Shown here piece by piece: positions 53,594-61,888 of a stretch of DNA of 64,000 nt (position 1 is the first letter of the stretch; every line of letters begins with the position of its first letter). The translations under genes and the position numbers were made by a program. The notes beneath the pieces are model-generated. The model saw nothing but the letters and a program-made list of their open reading frames with translations. It did not search any database and was not told the origin of the DNA. The stretch comes from CBDCEG01 sp965215775 (lineage in GTDB: Bacteria; Pseudomonadota; Gammaproteobacteria; Cardiobacteriales; Ostreibacteriaceae). The stretch is taken from the NCBI GenBank assembly GCA_965215775.1, contig CBDCEG010000020.1, positions 1 to 64,000 of the forward strand. Reading direction: 5' to 3'.

Positions 53594-53616
53594 CCCTATG
53601 ATTTCATAGGGATTTT
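53594..53616. terminator. terminator between small membrane protein and parB
   Basis: CCCTATG (53594-53600) and CATAGGG (53605-53611) form a perfect stem with loop ATTT, preceded by A and followed by T tracts. It can serve both the rightward gene and the convergent par genes. Confidence 0.85.
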
Positions 53617-53701
53617 GTTTGAGATGTATATTGTTTTGTGAAATTTTTATTACTGATTTTATTACTTATTTTATAGAAAATATTTAAATTAATTTTAAGC
53701 T

Positions 53702-54562
53702 CTAAAGGTTAAATTTCTCAATTATTTCTTTTATATCATCTTCATTATCAAAGCTAATTGTTATTTTTCCGCTACCGTTTTTTCTTGCTCTGATATCAAC
53801 TTTATTATTAAAAGTATCATTTAGGCTTTTTTCAATTTCCTTAGTCCATTTAGTTTTTTTAGCTCTTTCTATTTTCACTTCAGATATTAATTCATCTTTC
53901 TCATCTCTAGCAAGTTCTTCTGTTTCACGAACACTTAAACCTTGGATTTTAATTTGCTGAAGAATTTCAAATTGAGTTGCCTCATCTAAACCTAATAATG
54001 CTCTTGCATGCCCCATATCAATATGTTTTTGCACCAAAGCATCTTGGACGGCATCACTCAAATCTAATAATCTCAAAGTATTACTTATACTTGAGCGAGA
54101 TTGTGATAAAACCTTGGCACATTCAATATGAGTTAGGTTAAACTCACTAATTAGTTTTTTAATTCCTATTGCTTTTTCAATAGAATTTAAATCTTCTCTT
54201 TGTAGGTTTTCAATAAGTGCAAATGTAGCACTTTCTTTATCATCAATATTATGAATAACTATTGGAACTTCTTTTAAACCAACCTTTTGTGCGGCTAGAA
54301 ATCTTCTTTCGCCTGCAATTATTTCATAGTTGTTTTTTCCAACATTTCTAACGGCAATTGGTTGAATTATTCCATATTGTTTTATTGATTTTGCTAATTC
54401 ATTTAACGCATCTTCATCAAATGTTTTTCTTGGCTGATATGGATTGCGTTTTATATATTTAACTTTAATGCTATTTTCAGTTGTGCTTTTTGTATCCTGT
54501 TTTAAGTTTACACTATCTCCAAGTAAAGCTTCTAGCCCTTTTCCTAATCCTCTTCTTTTCAT
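53702..54562 (-). CDS. parB: chromosome partitioning protein ParB
   Basis: A 286-residue parS-binding CTPase. It starts MKRRGLGKGLEALLGD, a universal ParB/Spo0J start. The nuclease-fold domain has NPYQPRKTFDEDALNELAKSI and the CTP-binding motif AGERRFLAAQKVG (GERRxR-like). The helix-turn-helix is IECAKVLSQSRSSISNTLRLL (about residues 138-158). The C-terminal dimerisation domain has the usual GSGKITISFDNEDDIKEII. It overlaps parA by 4 bases. Confidence 0.97.
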   Translation of the reverse strand: MKRRGLGKGLEALLGDSVNLKQDTKSTTENSIKVKYIKRNPYQPRKTFDEDALNELAKSIKQYGIIQPIAVRNVGKNNYEIIAGERRFLAAQKVGLKEVPIVIHNIDDKESATFALIENLQREDLNSIEKAIGIKKLISEFNLTHIECAKVLSQSRSSISNTLRLLDLSDAVQDALVQKHIDMGHARALLGLDEATQFEILQQIKIQGLSVRETEELARDEKDELISEVKIERAKKTKWTKEIEKSLNDTFNNKVDIRARKNGSGKITISFDNEDDIKEIIEKFNL

Positions 54563-55350
54563 TTTTTACCTTTTAATTTTTTCACTCTTTTATTTATTTC
54601 TTTTGCAAATTCTGTATAAGTTTTTGCGCCTTTTGATGCTTTATCATAATATAAAATTGGGCTTCCATGGCTTGGTGCTTCTGCCAAAGTTACATTTCGT
54701 GGAATAATTGTTTTAAAAACTTTATCACCCAAAAATTGAACCAATTGTTCTGAAACATCTTTGGTCAAATTTGAACGACCATCAAACATTGTTCGTAAAA
54801 AACCTAAAATTTTAAGTTCTTTATTAGTATTTTTTTGCAAATCTGAAATTGTTTCAAGTAAAGCACTCAAACCTTCCAAAGCATAATATTCACACTGAAT
54901 TGGAACAACTACAAAATCACTAGAAATCATTGCATTCAAGCTTAAAATATTAAGTGCTGGCGGGCAATCTATAATTACAAAATCAAACTTATATTTTTTA
55001 CTTTCTTTTAATTCTGCTAATGCTTTTTTTAGAATAAAAGGTGCTTGTTCCAATCCTTGCATTTGCACTTCTGCAACGGTCAAATCTTGACAAGATGGAG
55101 CTATAAATAAATTTTTAAATTCAGTCTCTACAATAACATCTGAAAAACTTTTTTCTTCCAAACAAATATCTAAAATACTTAATTCTAAATCTTTTTTGTC
55201 AACCCCACAGCCCATAGTTGCATTTGCTTGCGGGTCTAAATCTATAAGTAAAACTTTTTTCTTTAAGCTGCCAAGGCATGCTGCCAAATTAACTGCAGTT
55301 GTGGTTTTAGCAACTCCACCTTTTTGATTTGATATTGATATTATATTCAT
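54559..55350 (-). CDS. parA: chromosome partitioning ATPase ParA (Soj)
   Basis: A 263-residue deviant Walker ATPase. The P-loop is SNQKGGVAKTTTAVNLAACL (residues 7-26), Walker A' is LLIDLDPQANATMGCG, and Walker B is FVIIDCPPALNILSLNAM. It positions the ParB-parS complexes during segregation. The gene overlaps rsmG by 4 bases and parB by 4 bases, giving the classical rsmG-parA-parB order found near chromosome origins. Confidence 0.97.
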   Translation of the reverse strand: MNIISISNQKGGVAKTTTAVNLAACLGSLKKKVLLIDLDPQANATMGCGVDKKDLELSILDICLEEKSFSDVIVETEFKNLFIAPSCQDLTVAEVQMQGLEQAPFILKKALAELKESKKYKFDFVIIDCPPALNILSLNAMISSDFVVVPIQCEYYALEGLSALLETISDLQKNTNKELKILGFLRTMFDGRSNLTKDVSEQLVQFLGDKVFKTIIPRNVTLAEAPSHGSPILYYDKASKGAKTYTEFAKEINKRVKKLKGKK

Positions 55351-55976
55351 TGTTTTTTTAGTAAAATTAAATGTCTGTTTGCTTCTGTAAATTCAACTTC
55401 TAGCAATATATTTTTAATTATATTGAAATTAGTTTTTTCTAATAACTTTTCTTCATCTTTTGTATGCTCTGACTTCATTGCAAGCCATAAGCTACTATTA
55501 TCGCCTAAATGTTTAGTTAGCGTAACAAAATTTTCAAGGTTAGTAAAAGCTCTGCAAATTATACCTTCAAAATTAAATTCAGGCTGATATTTTTCAACTC
55601 TTTCTGAAATAACAAAAACTCTTTTATTTAAACCAAGCTTTTGAATAATATGTCTTAAAAATCTACATTTTTTATCAATACTTTCAACTAAGTAAACTTC
55701 TAGTGTTGGAATTGCAATTGCTAAAATTATGCCAGGCAAACCAGCTCCACAACCAATATCAGCTAGTTTATTTATTTTATTGTTTTTTATTTCCAAAACA
55801 ACAGAAAGACTATCAAAAATATGTCTTTTTATTATATTTTCAATACCTTTAACCGCTGTCAAATTATAAGTTTTATTCCATAGTTCTAATTCTTTTGCAT
55901 AAATTATTAGGCTTTCTATTTGTTGGTCATTTAAATTTTGCTGTTTTAAGCTATCTATCAAATTTTGGTTAATCAT
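55347..55976 (-). CDS. rsmG: 16S rRNA (guanine-527-N7) methyltransferase
   Basis: A 209-residue AdoMet-dependent methyltransferase (formerly GidB) modifying G527 of 16S rRNA. Diagnostic parts are ELELWNKTYNLTAVKGIENII, HIFDSLSVVLEI, and the cofactor loop LADIGCGAGLPGIILAIAIP, then VYLVESIDKKCRFLR. It begins the par transcript. The mnmG (gidA) gene that often precedes it is not here; nagZ lies 66 bases upstream instead. Confidence 0.96.
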   Translation of the reverse strand: MINQNLIDSLKQQNLNDQQIESLIIYAKELELWNKTYNLTAVKGIENIIKRHIFDSLSVVLEIKNNKINKLADIGCGAGLPGIILAIAIPTLEVYLVESIDKKCRFLRHIIQKLGLNKRVFVISERVEKYQPEFNFEGIICRAFTNLENFVTLTKHLGDNSSLWLAMKSEHTKDEEKLLEKTNFNIIKNILLEVEFTEANRHLILLKKQ

Positions 55977-56042
55977 AAGTTTGTTAAAGTTTTCATTAAT
56001 TTACATTTAATATTTACATTCATATTTATATTTATTTAGTAT

Positions 56043-57070
56043 CTAATCTATATCTAACTTACTTTTTAGAAGTTTTTTTGCTTCATAATATTGAGGCTTA
56101 ATACCTTCTAAGTCTATTTTTTTGAGTTTAAGATTAGATAATCTTTGCTGCCTTTCTGAGTTTATTGTTGGGCAAATTGTTTTAAAAGCAGTTTTTATAT
56201 GCTCCTTATTATTACACAAAAGAACCAAATCACAATTATGTAAAGCAAATTCCAACCTTGTTGTAATATCACCCATAAACGCTGCTCCAGCCATATCTAA
56301 ATCATCACTTATAATTGCTCCTTTGAAATTTAACTGAGTTCTTAAAATATCTTTTAACCAAAAATTAGAAAATCCAGCAGGAGTTCCATCAATTGCGGTA
56401 TATAAAATATGTGAAGGCATAATTGCTTTTATATTGTTTTTTATCATATTTTTAAATGGAATTAAGTCTTTTTCTTTTAATTCATCTAAAGTTTTAGTAT
56501 ATTTGGTAATTCAAAATGTGAATCTGCAACAACACTTCCATGCCCTGGGAAATGTTTTCCAACGCAAGCCATATCAAGTAATTCCACTCCTTTTTGAAAT
56601 TGTTTTGCTAATTCTGTAATTACCATAGGCTCTAGATGAAATCCTCGCCCAAATATTACTTTTGAGTTTTTATTATTTACATCCAAAACTGGTGCAAAAC
56701 TAAAGTCAATATCACATTTTGCAAGTTCGTAAGCCATAATAATTCCACAAGAATAAGCTAATTCTAAACCTAAGTTTTTATCATTATCATAGGTTTTACC
56801 AATTTCAGACATTGCAGGAAGATGGGTAAAGTCTTTTATAAACCTTTGAACTTTTCCACCCTCATTATCAACTGCTATTAATAACTGGTTTTTTGAATTA
56901 TTTCTTATGCTTTTAACTAACTTTTTGAGTTGAGAAATATCTTCATAATTTCTAGAAAATAAAATAACCCCAGCAGTTAATGGATTATTTAGTTGCTTAA
57001 TTTCTTCATCAGTTAAAACTAACCCAGAAATACCAATCATAAAACAAGCTTTTTTATTAATCATAATCAT
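56043..57070 (-). pseudogene. nagZ: beta-N-acetylhexosaminidase NagZ (GH3), frameshifted
   Basis: NagZ removes N-acetylglucosamine from recycled muropeptides in the cytosol. The first frame (57070 to 56486) holds GVILFSRNYED, IAVDNEGGKVQRF and the catalytic-loop motif GKHFPGHGSVVADSHFELPN. It then meets a stop after NILKL. The shifted frame continues TKTLDELKEKDLIPFKNMIK, AIMPSHILYTAIDGTPAGFS and the nucleophile motif IISDDLDMAGAA to the end at 56043. One missing base at about 56497-56502 accounts for the break. Repaired, the protein is about 342 residues, the normal length. Either a recent null mutation or a sequencing error. Confidence 0.88.
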
Positions 57071-58035
57071 ATATTTAAAATATTATTTAGTTCATCGTAT
57101 TGTTGTTCGTTATTACTTATAGTGGATATTTTTTCAAAACATTCTTTATTCAAACCTAATTCTTTAAAATATTGTTTTAGATGCTTTCTTGCATAAACAA
57201 AACCATTTTCACCATAAAATAAATGAATTTTATTTACATGTTTTAGAATTATACTAACCATATCTAAATTACTTAATTTATTATCATTTGTATTATTTAA
57301 TAAGCGTTTAGTTTGGGAAAATAACCAAGGTTTACCAATACTTCCTCTGCCAATCATTATTCCATCACACTTTGTAAATTCTAAGATTTTTTTTGCTTTA
57401 TTTGCACTATCAATATCTCCATTTACAATAACAGGAATATTTATTTGTTGTTTAACTTTTGCAATCAAATCATATTCAGCATTGCCACTAAATCTATCTG
57501 CCTTGGTTCGCCCATGAATTGTAAGCATTGAAATCCCACTATTTTGTGCAATTTGTGCAACCTGCTCAATATTTTTTATCTGTTTATTTAAACCAAGTCT
57601 TGTTTTTAAAGTTACTGGAATATTAACGCTTGCAACAACTTCTTTCAAAATATTTTCAACCAAATTTAAATCTTCTAACAATGCAGCACCTGCCCCTTTT
57701 TTACTGATTTTTTTCATTGGGCAACCCATGTTTATATCAATAATCTCAGCTCCCATTTGAGTATAAAACTTAGCAGCTTCTGCCATCTGCATTGGATTAT
57801 TTCCAATTATTTGCACAACTTTAATATGAGTATTTGGAACAAAATTTATACGATATTTGTTTTTTTTAGAATCCATTAATTGCGGAAGAGATGAGACCAT
57901 TTCTGAAACAGAATAATCTGCACCTTGATTTTCACACAACTCACGAAAAGGCAAATCTGAAACTCCAGCCATTGGTGCAAGTACAACTAGTGGATATTTG
58001 GACGGGTGTTTTCTTAGTTTATTTAAAATATGCAT
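57067..58035 (-). CDS. tRNA-dihydrouridine synthase (DusB/NifR3 family)
   Basis: A 322-residue flavoenzyme reducing uridines in the tRNA D-loop. The FMN/active-site segments are VVLAPMAGVSDLPFRELC at the N-terminus, INMGCPMKKISKKGAGAALL with the catalytic Cys (about residue 105), and VTLKTRLGL and LTIHGRTKADRFSG in the middle. CDGIMIGRGSIGKPWLF binds the FMN phosphate. The GCP motif followed by a KxxxKxGAGAALL run suggests DusB. Its stop codon overlaps the nagZ start (ATGATTAT), so the two are coupled. Confidence 0.93.
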   Translation of the reverse strand: MHILNKLRKHPSKYPLVVLAPMAGVSDLPFRELCENQGADYSVSEMVSSLPQLMDSKKNKYRINFVPNTHIKVVQIIGNNPMQMAEAAKFYTQMGAEIIDINMGCPMKKISKKGAGAALLEDLNLVENILKEVVASVNIPVTLKTRLGLNKQIKNIEQVAQIAQNSGISMLTIHGRTKADRFSGNAEYDLIAKVKQQINIPVIVNGDIDSANKAKKILEFTKCDGIMIGRGSIGKPWLFSQTKRLLNNTNDNKLSNLDMVSIILKHVNKIHLFYGENGFVYARKHLKQYFKELGLNKECFEKISTISNNEQQYDELNNILNI

Positions 58036-58149
58036 AAAAGTTTAGTGTTGGATAGCTTATGATACGCTTTTGCTTATTTTAAAACTGTTTGGCTATTTAT
58101 TTTAATTACTAAAATATTTACTAAGCAGTTAATAATTAACAACTGAGAA

Positions 58150-58710
58150 TTATAAAATTGATAATATTGATTTTATAATATTTTCACTTCTTAGTTTTTG
58201 CAGTTTTCCTAAAATAGTATTTTCATCATCAAGCATACCTATATTAGTTACAGATTGTTCAATAATATTTATATTTTCTGAGTCTGTCATATAATATGTA
58301 AAACAACCAGTTTCAGTTTCGCCAGATTGAATTACTCTTTTTTGAATTTCTTTTGAATTAGTTTGGCTAAGTGCATCATGTATATCTAAAGATAAATTAG
58401 TTAAAATCATTTTATCTTTAAACATTTTGGTAAAGCTTGCTGGGATTTGGCTATCATAATCGACAGATATTATTAAATCCGCACCATGACAAAGAATTGC
58501 CAATACATTTGTATTTAGATTACTATAGTTAGAAGTTGCAAGATAGAAAAAGGATATATTATTATTTTTTGCAACTCTCATTGCTTCTCTGCTTTTATCA
58601 GTTACCAAACATCTAACTTTAATATTAGCATTTTTAATTTGACTGCTATTTGCAATTTTTTCTAAGCAACCAGCGTTACCTGAAGTTAAAAAAACTATCT
58701 CCTTTTTCAT
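58150..58710 (-). CDS. divergent PurN-like (formyltransferase-fold) protein
   Basis: A 186-residue protein resembling glycinamide ribonucleotide formyltransferase. It shows the start IVFLTSGNAGCLEKIA (PurN: VVLISGNGSNLQAI), the mid-part AREAM-like DKSREAMRVAKNNNISFFYL, and a C-terminus with GETETGCFTYYMTDSENINIIEQS, in the position of the GxTvHxVdexlDxGpii block. The catalytic Asn-His-Asp set is poorly kept: around NLSLDIHDALSQ the spacing differs from the NIHPSLLP motif. It may be a degraded purN or a relative with another role. It is separate from its neighbours by more than 70 bases each side. Confidence 0.55.
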   Translation of the reverse strand: MKKEIVFLTSGNAGCLEKIANSSQIKNANIKVRCLVTDKSREAMRVAKNNNISFFYLATSNYSNLNTNVLAILCHGADLIISVDYDSQIPASFTKMFKDKMILTNLSLDIHDALSQTNSKEIQKRVIQSGETETGCFTYYMTDSENINIIEQSVTNIGMLDDENTILGKLQKLRSENIIKSILSIL

Positions 58711-58784
58711 TTTATTATCTTCTTTCCCTATTATCTCTTATTAATTTACCTTAGCTGTGAATAACAGCAGAAAGGTTTTGCTTG

Positions 58785-59003
58785 TTATTTCTCTCTGTAG
58801 GTTATTCGTCCTTTTGTTAAATCATAAGGAGTTATTTCTACTTTAACTTTATCACCTGTTAAAATTCTGATGTAATGTTTACGCATTCTTCCAGAAATTC
58901 TTGCTGTGATAATCATATCGTTTTCTAGTTTTACTTTAAATGTTGTGTTTGGAAGGCTATCAACTACTACTCCAGCCATTTCAATACTTTCTTCTTTTGC
59001 CAT
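58785..59003 (-). CDS. infA: translation initiation factor IF-1
   Basis: A 72-residue OB-fold protein that binds the ribosomal A site during initiation. Family sequence is nearly complete: [19 protein letters not shown], then [28 protein letters not shown] and [11 protein letters not shown]. Single-copy essential gene; monocistronic here. Confidence 0.98.
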   Translation of the reverse strand: MAKEESIEMAGVVVDSLPNTTFKVKLENDMIITARISGRMRKHYIRILTGDKVKVEITPYDLTKGRITYREK

Positions 59004-59077
59004 ACTTATTGTTATTTTAGTTATAAAAAAACAAAGTATAACAGTTTCCTATGCATAAGGTAGCGATGGCTTATAAA

Positions 59078-59120
59078 TGTAACTAATATGTAACATAATT
59101 GTAACATAATTGTAACACAG
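59078..59120. repeat. four TGTAAC boxes at an 11-bp period
   Basis: TGTAAC begins at 59078, 59089, 59100 and 59111; the second and third units are both TGTAACATAAT. The exact 11-base spacing puts all boxes on one face of the helix. They lie in the 281-base space between infA and the divergent LysR gene, about 75 bases upstream of the infA start and 165-200 upstream of the LysR start. A regulator-binding array is likely; no terminator or ORF is visible in the rest of the space. Confidence 0.7.
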
Positions 59121-59284
59121 ACAACTTTATTAAAATTATTCATTAAATAATAGGTATATAAAATAGATAATGCTAGTTATAAATAAATGTGATACCATAT
59201 TAACTATTGTGAAATATAGCTAGAGAGTGTTTAGCCAATAAAAAGTAACACAACAAAAATTGATGAATAGGAATTAAATAAAAT

Positions 59285-60247
59285 ATGAAAAAAACTGATA
59301 AAAAAACAACCGAAATATCTAATAAGTCTTTTGCAAATTCTTTAAAAACGCAAGATATGACTATGCTGATAACTTTGTCTAAGGAAAAAACAATATTGCA
59401 ATCAGCAATATCAATGAATTTATCACAACCTGCAATAACTAAAAGGCTTCAAGATTTGGAAAAAAGCTTAGGCGTTGTTTTATTTCAAAGAATGTCAAGA
59501 GGCGTTGAGCCAACTCCATTTGGTGAAATTTTAATTAAACATTCACATATTCTTTTAAACCAAATACGACAAGCAGAAGACGAAGTTTCAGACTTATTTA
59601 AAGGCAAAGGTGGTAGAGTAAATATAGGAATCCCTTCAGGAGCAGCCGCTGCTCTCGCCTCAAAATCTATTGCAGAAATTTTAAAAATAAGAAAGAATAT
59701 TAAAATTAATATAGTTGAAGAATATAATGCCAAATTAATTCCTTTATTGAAATGTGGAGACATTGATTTAATCGTTGGAAGACTGCCTGAAAAAGATCAA
59801 TACAGTGATATAAAATTAAAAAAACTTTATAGAGAAAAGCTAAAAGTTGTGGTTAGAAATGAGCACCCATTAGCAAACAAGGAAAAAATAAAAACCAAAG
59901 ATCTTTTAAAATGGGATTGGATTATGCCTTTAAAAGGCACAATTATAAATTCACAAATCCAATCATTTTTTCATGCAAAAAAACTATCAAGCCCAAGAGC
60001 AAGTATTTATTCTTCTTCAAGAATAACTAATATGAAAATTCTTAAATCAGCTGATTTAATAACTGCATTCCCTCAGGAAAGTATTCAAGAAGAAATCAAA
60101 TGCAAAAATATAACAGAACTAGATATTGATATGAGTAAGCATGCTTCTTTTGTTGGTATTATAACGCGTGAAGACGGTTTTTTATCTCCAGCTGCTCAAA
60201 TGTTTATTGAAATAACTACTAAAATAGGTAAAGTTTCAAAAAAATAA
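59285..60247 (+). CDS. LysR-type transcriptional regulator
   Basis: A 320-residue regulator. An unusual 25-residue Lys/Thr-rich extension precedes the winged helix-turn-helix ([34 protein letters not shown], about residues 38-72, split here for brevity). [15 protein letters not shown] follows. The effector domain has [15 protein letters not shown] and [19 protein letters not shown]. The start at ATG 59285 has a GGAATTAAAT stretch upstream; a later start is possible. It is divergent from infA and 31 bases upstream of aroQ. The target and ligand are not deducible. Confidence 0.9.
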   Translation: MKKTDKKTTEISNKSFANSLKTQDMTMLITLSKEKTILQSAISMNLSQPAITKRLQDLEKSLGVVLFQRMSRGVEPTPFGEILIKHSHILLNQIRQAEDEVSDLFKGKGGRVNIGIPSGAAAALASKSIAEILKIRKNIKINIVEEYNAKLIPLLKCGDIDLIVGRLPEKDQYSDIKLKKLYREKLKVVVRNEHPLANKEKIKTKDLLKWDWIMPLKGTIINSQIQSFFHAKKLSSPRASIYSSSRITNMKILKSADLITAFPQESIQEEIKCKNITELDIDMSKHASFVGIITREDGFLSPAAQMFIEITTKIGKVSKK

Positions 60248-60278
60248 TCAACAAAAGCATAATAAAGGTATTTATAAA

Positions 60279-60713
60279 ATGAAGATATTAGTTTTAAATG
60301 GACCAAACTTAAATTTGTTAGGAAGCAGAGAAACTGAAAAGTATGGAGAAGTAAGTCTAAAAGAAATAGAGCAGGAATTGAAAAACAAGTTGAATTCAAA
60401 CAATCAGCTTACTTTCAAACAAACAAATTATGAAGGTGATTTAGTTAATTTTATCCAACAAGCAAAAGGCGACAAAATAGATTTTATTATAATAAATCCA
60501 GCCGCTTACACTCACACAAGCATTGCAATTAGAGATGCTTTATTGGCTGTTCAAATTAAATTTTATGAAGTTCATCTTTCAAATATTTATAGTCGTGAAG
60601 ATTTCCGACATAAATCTTATTTAAGTGATATTGCACAAGGTGTTATCTCTGGCTTTGGTGCTTTTGGTTATCAAATGGCACTTGAAGCTATTCAAAACCA
60701 AGAAAATAATTAA
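60279..60713 (+). CDS. aroQ: type II 3-dehydroquinate dehydratase
   Basis: A 144-residue dodecameric shikimate-pathway enzyme. It has [14 protein letters not shown] at the N-terminus (Asn-binding loop), the flexible-loop region with the catalytic Arg and Tyr in [11 protein letters not shown], then [18 protein letters not shown] and [33 protein letters not shown] completes the active site. Length is typical. Usually followed by accB/accC in gammaproteobacteria, but not here. Confidence 0.97.
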   Translation: MKILVLNGPNLNLLGSRETEKYGEVSLKEIEQELKNKLNSNNQLTFKQTNYEGDLVNFIQQAKGDKIDFIIINPAAYTHTSIAIRDALLAVQIKFYEVHLSNIYSREDFRHKSYLSDIAQGVISGFGAFGYQMALEAIQNQENN

Positions 60714-60738
60714 AATAATTAAAATAATTAAATCTCAA

Positions 60739-61203
60739 TTACTTTGGAATTATTTTTAGTACTTTTTTTAAAAAAACATCATTAAAAAATTTCTTTATAA
60801 CAAAACTACTACCTAATAAAACAGATAAACTTATCAAAAATGTATTAATTTCTGAGTTTATTTTAGAAAAAAGTAAAATACTTAAAATAAAACTTAGCAA
60901 AGGTATTCCAACAGTCAAAGCCAAACTATAGCTCAAAAAGTTAGCTGGCAATTGTAAATTTATAACTTCTCCTTTTTGGTATCCCACTAAATTATTATTA
61001 AGCAAAGCATTTGATTTTTCATTTATTTTAACTGATATTTCCTTATCTTTTATAAGCAGTGGAGCGATAGATAATGACTTACAGCCTGCTTTTTTTTCAC
61101 AGCTAGAGCAAATGTTTTTTTCCGCATCATTTAATTTTATGTGCAGTTTATTCTTCTCTAATTTTAAAATAGTTGCATTAACTATCAGAAAGTTGCTTTT
61201 CAT
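60739..61203 (-). CDS. RseC/MucC-family membrane protein
   Basis: A 154-residue inner-membrane protein with an N-terminal cytoplasmic Cys cluster, ICSSCEKKAGCKS (C-x2-C-x5-C; about residues 31-43), then two helices (FLSYSLALTVGIPLLSFILSILLF and FLISLSVLLGSSFVIKKFF). This is the RseC layout, implicated in SoxR reduction and sigma-E control. No rseA/rseB or rnf genes are nearby. It is convergent with aroQ. Confidence 0.8.
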   Translation of the reverse strand: MKSNFLIVNATILKLEKNKLHIKLNDAEKNICSSCEKKAGCKSLSIAPLLIKDKEISVKINEKSNALLNNNLVGYQKGEVINLQLPANFLSYSLALTVGIPLLSFILSILLFSKINSEINTFLISLSVLLGSSFVIKKFFNDVFLKKVLKIIPK

Positions 61204-61285
61204 AGTTACCTTTTTTAAGTTATCATTTATAATAATTATTAACTAATTATTAATATATTAACAGAATAAAGGAACTATAAAAATT

Positions 61286-61858
61286 ATGAGTATAAAAAGT
61301 GATAAATGGATAAGAAAAATGGCAGAAAGTTCTTCAATGATTTCACCGTTTGAATCTGGGCAAATTCGTATTGGAAATGATGGAAAAGCAGGTGGGATTT
61401 CTTATGGAACTTCTAGCTATGGCTATGATGTTCGTTGTTCAAATAAATTTAAAATATTTACAAATATAAATTCTTCAATTGTTGATCCTAAAAATTTTGA
61501 TGAGAAAAGTTTTGTTGATGTAGAATCTGACATTTGCATAATTCCACCAAATTCATTTGCTTTAGCTCACACAGTTGAATATTTCAAAATTCCACGCGAT
61601 GTTTTGACTATTTGCCTTGGAAAATCAACTTATGCAAGATGTGGAATAATTGTAAATGTAACTCCACTTGAGCCAGAATGGGAAGGTCATGTAACTTTAG
61701 AATTCTCAAATACAACACCACTTCCAGCCAAAATATACGCAGGTGAAGGCGTTGCGCAAATGCTATTTTTTCAATCTGATGAAGTCTGTGAAACTTCTTA
61801 TGCAGACAGGGCTGGAAAATACCAAGGGCAAACTGGTGTTACACTGCCAAAAGCATAA
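61286..61858 (+). CDS. dcd: dCTP deaminase
   Basis: A 190-residue trimeric enzyme converting dCTP to dUTP for thymidylate synthesis. The conserved blocks are [21 protein letters not shown], then [52 protein letters not shown] (shown only in parts: [24 protein letters not shown] and [16 protein letters not shown] with the catalytic Glu). The C-terminal [19 protein letters not shown] is also typical. Followed 30 bases later by the mechanosensitive-channel gene. Confidence 0.97.
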   Translation: MSIKSDKWIRKMAESSSMISPFESGQIRIGNDGKAGGISYGTSSYGYDVRCSNKFKIFTNINSSIVDPKNFDEKSFVDVESDICIIPPNSFALAHTVEYFKIPRDVLTICLGKSTYARCGIIVNVTPLEPEWEGHVTLEFSNTTPLPAKIYAGEGVAQMLFFQSDEVCETSYADRAGKYQGQTGVTLPKA

Positions 61859-61888
61859 TTATTTTAACTAAGCTTATTAATATCCATT

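Noticed and set aside
53929..53944. TGTTTCACGAACACTT inside parB resembles one half of the parS centromere site
   Set aside because: Only the left half (TGTTTCACG) matches the 16-bp palindrome; the right half does not pair, so it is not a credible ParB site.
53702..55976. rsmG-parA-parB as a sign that the replication origin is within the window
   Set aside because: The order is typical near oriC, but no dnaA, mnmG, DnaA-box cluster or parS is visible here.
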